A DNA stretch of 16,664 bases. Source: Verrucomicrobiota bacterium. GTDB taxonomy: Bacteria > Verrucomicrobiota > Verrucomicrobiia > Limisphaerales > UBA9464. This document shows positions 15,110-16,664 of this stretch, one piece after another (position 1 is the first letter of the stretch; each line of letters starts with the position of its first letter). A program made the position numbers and the translations under genes. The stretch covers positions 1-16,664 of the forward strand of contig CANGMO010000007.1 of the NCBI GenBank assembly GCA_947454295.1. Direction: 5' to 3'. The notes beneath the pieces were generated by a model. That model was not told the origin of the DNA and did not search any database. It saw nothing but the letters and a program-made list of their open reading frames with translations.

Positions 15110-15891
15110 CACTCCCGCCGGAATCCCATCTTACTGTTCAACCGCAGCGAGCGGGATTTCGGGTCCGTGCCTTTACCCTGATCGAATTGCTCACCGTCCT
15201 CGGGATCGTTGGCGTGCTCGCCACGCTGACGATTTCGGCGATGGCAAACGCCAAGATCCGATCTCAGCAGGTCGTTTGCCTGGGGAATCTGCATCAGGTG
15301 GCGGTGGCGGTGGAGACGTACAGTGACGACACCGGAAAACGGCCCCGGTCGGTTTCGCGTCTCACGCTGCGCCCGTCGTGGCTGGCGAATTCGAAGTCGC
15401 TGCTGTGTCCCGCGGATCCGGGGCTGATCCGGGGGCAGACTCCCTCGACGGGCACCAATCAGGCGTGGGGAAATCTGGCCAATGCGTCCCAGGAGCCCTG
15501 GCCCACAAGCGAACTGCGCGATCCTGAATCGGGCTCGTGGCAGGCCGAGATTCAGGAGAAGGAGGAGCGCGTTGCGTTCTCGTACCTGCACCCGCTCGGC
15601 TGGCCCAAGGCGGCGTGGCAGAAGCTGGCCGGACAGGGGAATCAGGTGGGCACCGTTGTCTGCCAGCTGCACGGAGTGCGCATGCCGCCGGGCAACACGA
15701 CGACGGACCAGCGCGCCTACATGAACTTTGAGGGACGCACCTTTCGCGCGCAGCGCGATGGCTCCGTGGTGCGCCGCAAGATCTTCAGGAATCCAGTCGC
15801 CTCGGGAGCCATTCCCAACACCACGGCCCCGCCCCGCGCGCCCGACTATCCGTGGGAGTTCTATACGGACTCCCCTCCGGTGACCCGCTGA
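15106..15891 (+). CDS. Prepilin-type N-terminal cleavage/methylation domain protein (pseudopilin-like)
   Basis: This protein of 261 residues has a class III prepilin leader. A 22-residue basic leader ends in RVRA, followed by FTLIELLTVLGIVGVLATLTISAM (from residue 23) with Glu at +5. The residue before the predicted cleavage is Ala (A22), not the usual Gly. After the hydrophobic helix comes CLGNLHQVAVAVETYSDDTGKRP, characteristic of the many pseudopilin-like proteins of Verrucomicrobia and Planctomycetes. The globular C-terminus is not assignable to a function. The start is taken as GTG 15106 because it overlaps the propeller stop in GTGA, a standard coupling arrangement. The ATG at 15058 in the same frame lies deep within the propeller gene. 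It needs a prepilin peptidase encoded elsewhere. A role in a type II-like secretion or pilus-like assembly is inference. Confidence 0.85.
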   Translation: MTLPPESHLTVQPQRAGFRVRAFTLIELLTVLGIVGVLATLTISAMANAKIRSQQVVCLGNLHQVAVAVETYSDDTGKRPRSVSRLTLRPSWLANSKSLLCPADPGLIRGQTPSTGTNQAWGNLANASQEPWPTSELRDPESGSWQAEIQEKEERVAFSYLHPLGWPKAAWQKLAGQGNQVGTVVCQLHGVRMPPGNTTTDQRAYMNFEGRTFRAQRDGSVVRRKIFRNPVASGAIPNTTAPPRAPDYPWEFYTDSPPVTR

Positions 15892-15912
15892 CCCGGCATC
15901 GGAACCTCCCGG

Positions 15913-16664
15913 ATGATCTCCCAGCCCAATTCGCAGCCGCCGCCCGAGCTCCGCCTCGTCGAGGAGGATGCCGAGCCAGCGCCGGCATCGCGATCCCGGT
16001 TTCGGTTGTGGCGTGGGTTGCTGTGGAATGAGTGGTTCGCCCATTCCCGACTCATCGTTGTGTTCCTCTTTGTCTGGCTGGCGGCGGTGTGGTTGTTGCC
16101 GCTGGTGCTGCATCCGCTGTGGATCCTAGTGGTTGGCGTGCTTTACGCGCTGGTGGCGGGGCCGGCATTTGGCGGAGCGGATGTCATCGATGGATCGGAG
16201 GAATTCACCTTCTCCCTGCCCACCACGCGATCCCAGCAACTGGCCGCACGCATCGCGGTGTCGGGGGTCGGGTTGATGGCGTTGACACTCATGAACGTGA
16301 TGGCGCTGGATGCGAATCTTTCGGATCTGCTGGTCCGGCTGTTCCTCGATTCAGGCCTGGGCGGCGTGGAGGTGCGTCAGCCGGAGATGCTGCTGGGTCT
16401 GGTCTTTGCCTTTCCATTTGCGATCTATGCCTGCGGGTTTTCCGTGGCCGCGCTGGCGACCAGCCGGACGGTCGCATTCACGGCATGGGTCTGGGGAGCG
16501 CTTGGCGCGCTCGCCACGCTGCGCGGGGCGGCCATGCTTGAGGAGTCGCTGTCCGATCGGCTCACGGGCCGCATCACCGTCCCGGCTCTGCTGCTGGTGG
16601 GGCTTGCCTGCCTTACCGTCGCGGTGCGCCTGTATTCGCGGAAGGAGGCTGGACCGGCGGGATC
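15913..16664 (+). CDS. ABC-2-type transporter permease-like membrane protein, 3'-truncated by window end
   Basis: The open frame runs from ATG 15913 to the end of the window without a stop (250 full codons visible). The N-terminus is hydrophilic and cytoplasmic, ending RFRLWRGLLWNEWFAHSR, like the amphipathic entry helix of ABC-2 permeases. Hydrophobic segments are at about 46-64, 66-86, 112-130, 158-182, 184-206 and 222-240. The loop DVIDGSEEFTFSLPTTRSQQLAARI (91-115) is the feature that best marks ABC-2 permeases, whose first cytoplasmic loop commonly reads E(F/W)..SLP.(T/S)R......K/R. It is 21 bases downstream of the pseudopilin-like gene, so probably in the same transcript. It is the natural partner for the ATPase at 7903-8856, more than 7 kb upstream. 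No strong Shine-Dalgarno sequence. Confidence 0.7.
   Translation, partial: MISQPNSQPPPELRLVEEDAEPAPASRSRFRLWRGLLWNEWFAHSRLIVVFLFVWLAAVWLLPLVLHPLWILVVGVLYALVAGPAFGGADVIDGSEEFTFSLPTTRSQQLAARIAVSGVGLMALTLMNVMALDANLSDLLVRLFLDSGLGGVEVRQPEMLLGLVFAFPFAIYACGFSVAALATSRTVAFTAWVWGALGALATLRGAAMLEESLSDRLTGRITVPALLLVGLACLTVAVRLYSRKEAGPAG

Noticed and set aside
1..16664. CRISPR arrays, tRNA/rRNA genes, insertion sequences, restriction-modification or defence genes
   Set aside because: I searched by eye and saw no regularly spaced repeats, no tRNA cloverleaf or rRNA segments, and no transposase or nuclease motifs.

Overview
This is a GC-rich window from a bacterial chromosome. It most likely comes from a Verrucomicrobiota-type organism (PVC group). 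I infer this from three things: a large secreted protein of the Beta_propel type, a pseudopilin-like protein with the 'AFTLIELL...CLGNLHQ' signature common in Verrucomicrobia and Planctomycetes, and start codons that mostly lack a Shine-Dalgarno sequence. The assignment rests on family resemblance only; there is no rRNA in the window.

Positions 1-7040 are mostly housekeeping. The window opens inside dnaN (sliding clamp, + strand, about 16 residues missing at the N-terminus). It converges on tig (trigger factor, - strand), and a very strong bidirectional intrinsic terminator lies between them. Upstream of tig on the same strand is an O-antigen ligase/polymerase-family membrane protein with a TPR-like tail. 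Divergent from it is purL, the small-type FGAM synthase subunit, whose start codon is directly preceded by a terminator-like GC hairpin plus U-rich tract.

Positions 7041-7408 are a 368-bp intergenic stretch. It holds heptad-type repeats, hairpins and a plausible sigma70 promoter.

From 7409 to the window end every gene is on the + strand. The order is a YtrA-type GntR regulator, an ABC ATPase, a 226-bp gap with an elaborate inverted-repeat structure, an ECF sigma factor, its overlapping RskA-type anti-sigma factor, a 1267-residue exported beta-propeller protein, a pseudopilin-like protein whose GTG start overlaps the propeller stop (GTGA), and an ABC-2-type permease running off the window end.

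The first two genes and the last look like the two halves of one GntR-regulated ABC exporter. The ECF/anti-sigma/propeller/pseudopilin group lies between them. I infer an envelope-sensing and surface or secretion module embedded in, or co-regulated with, an ABC exporter; no substrate can be deduced. The most unusual features are the 127-bp three-way-junction inverted-repeat element at the 3' end of the ATPase gene, the split ABC operon, the long Ser/Thr-rich insertion inside the RskA domain, and a promoter whose predicted start site coincides with the propeller's start codon.
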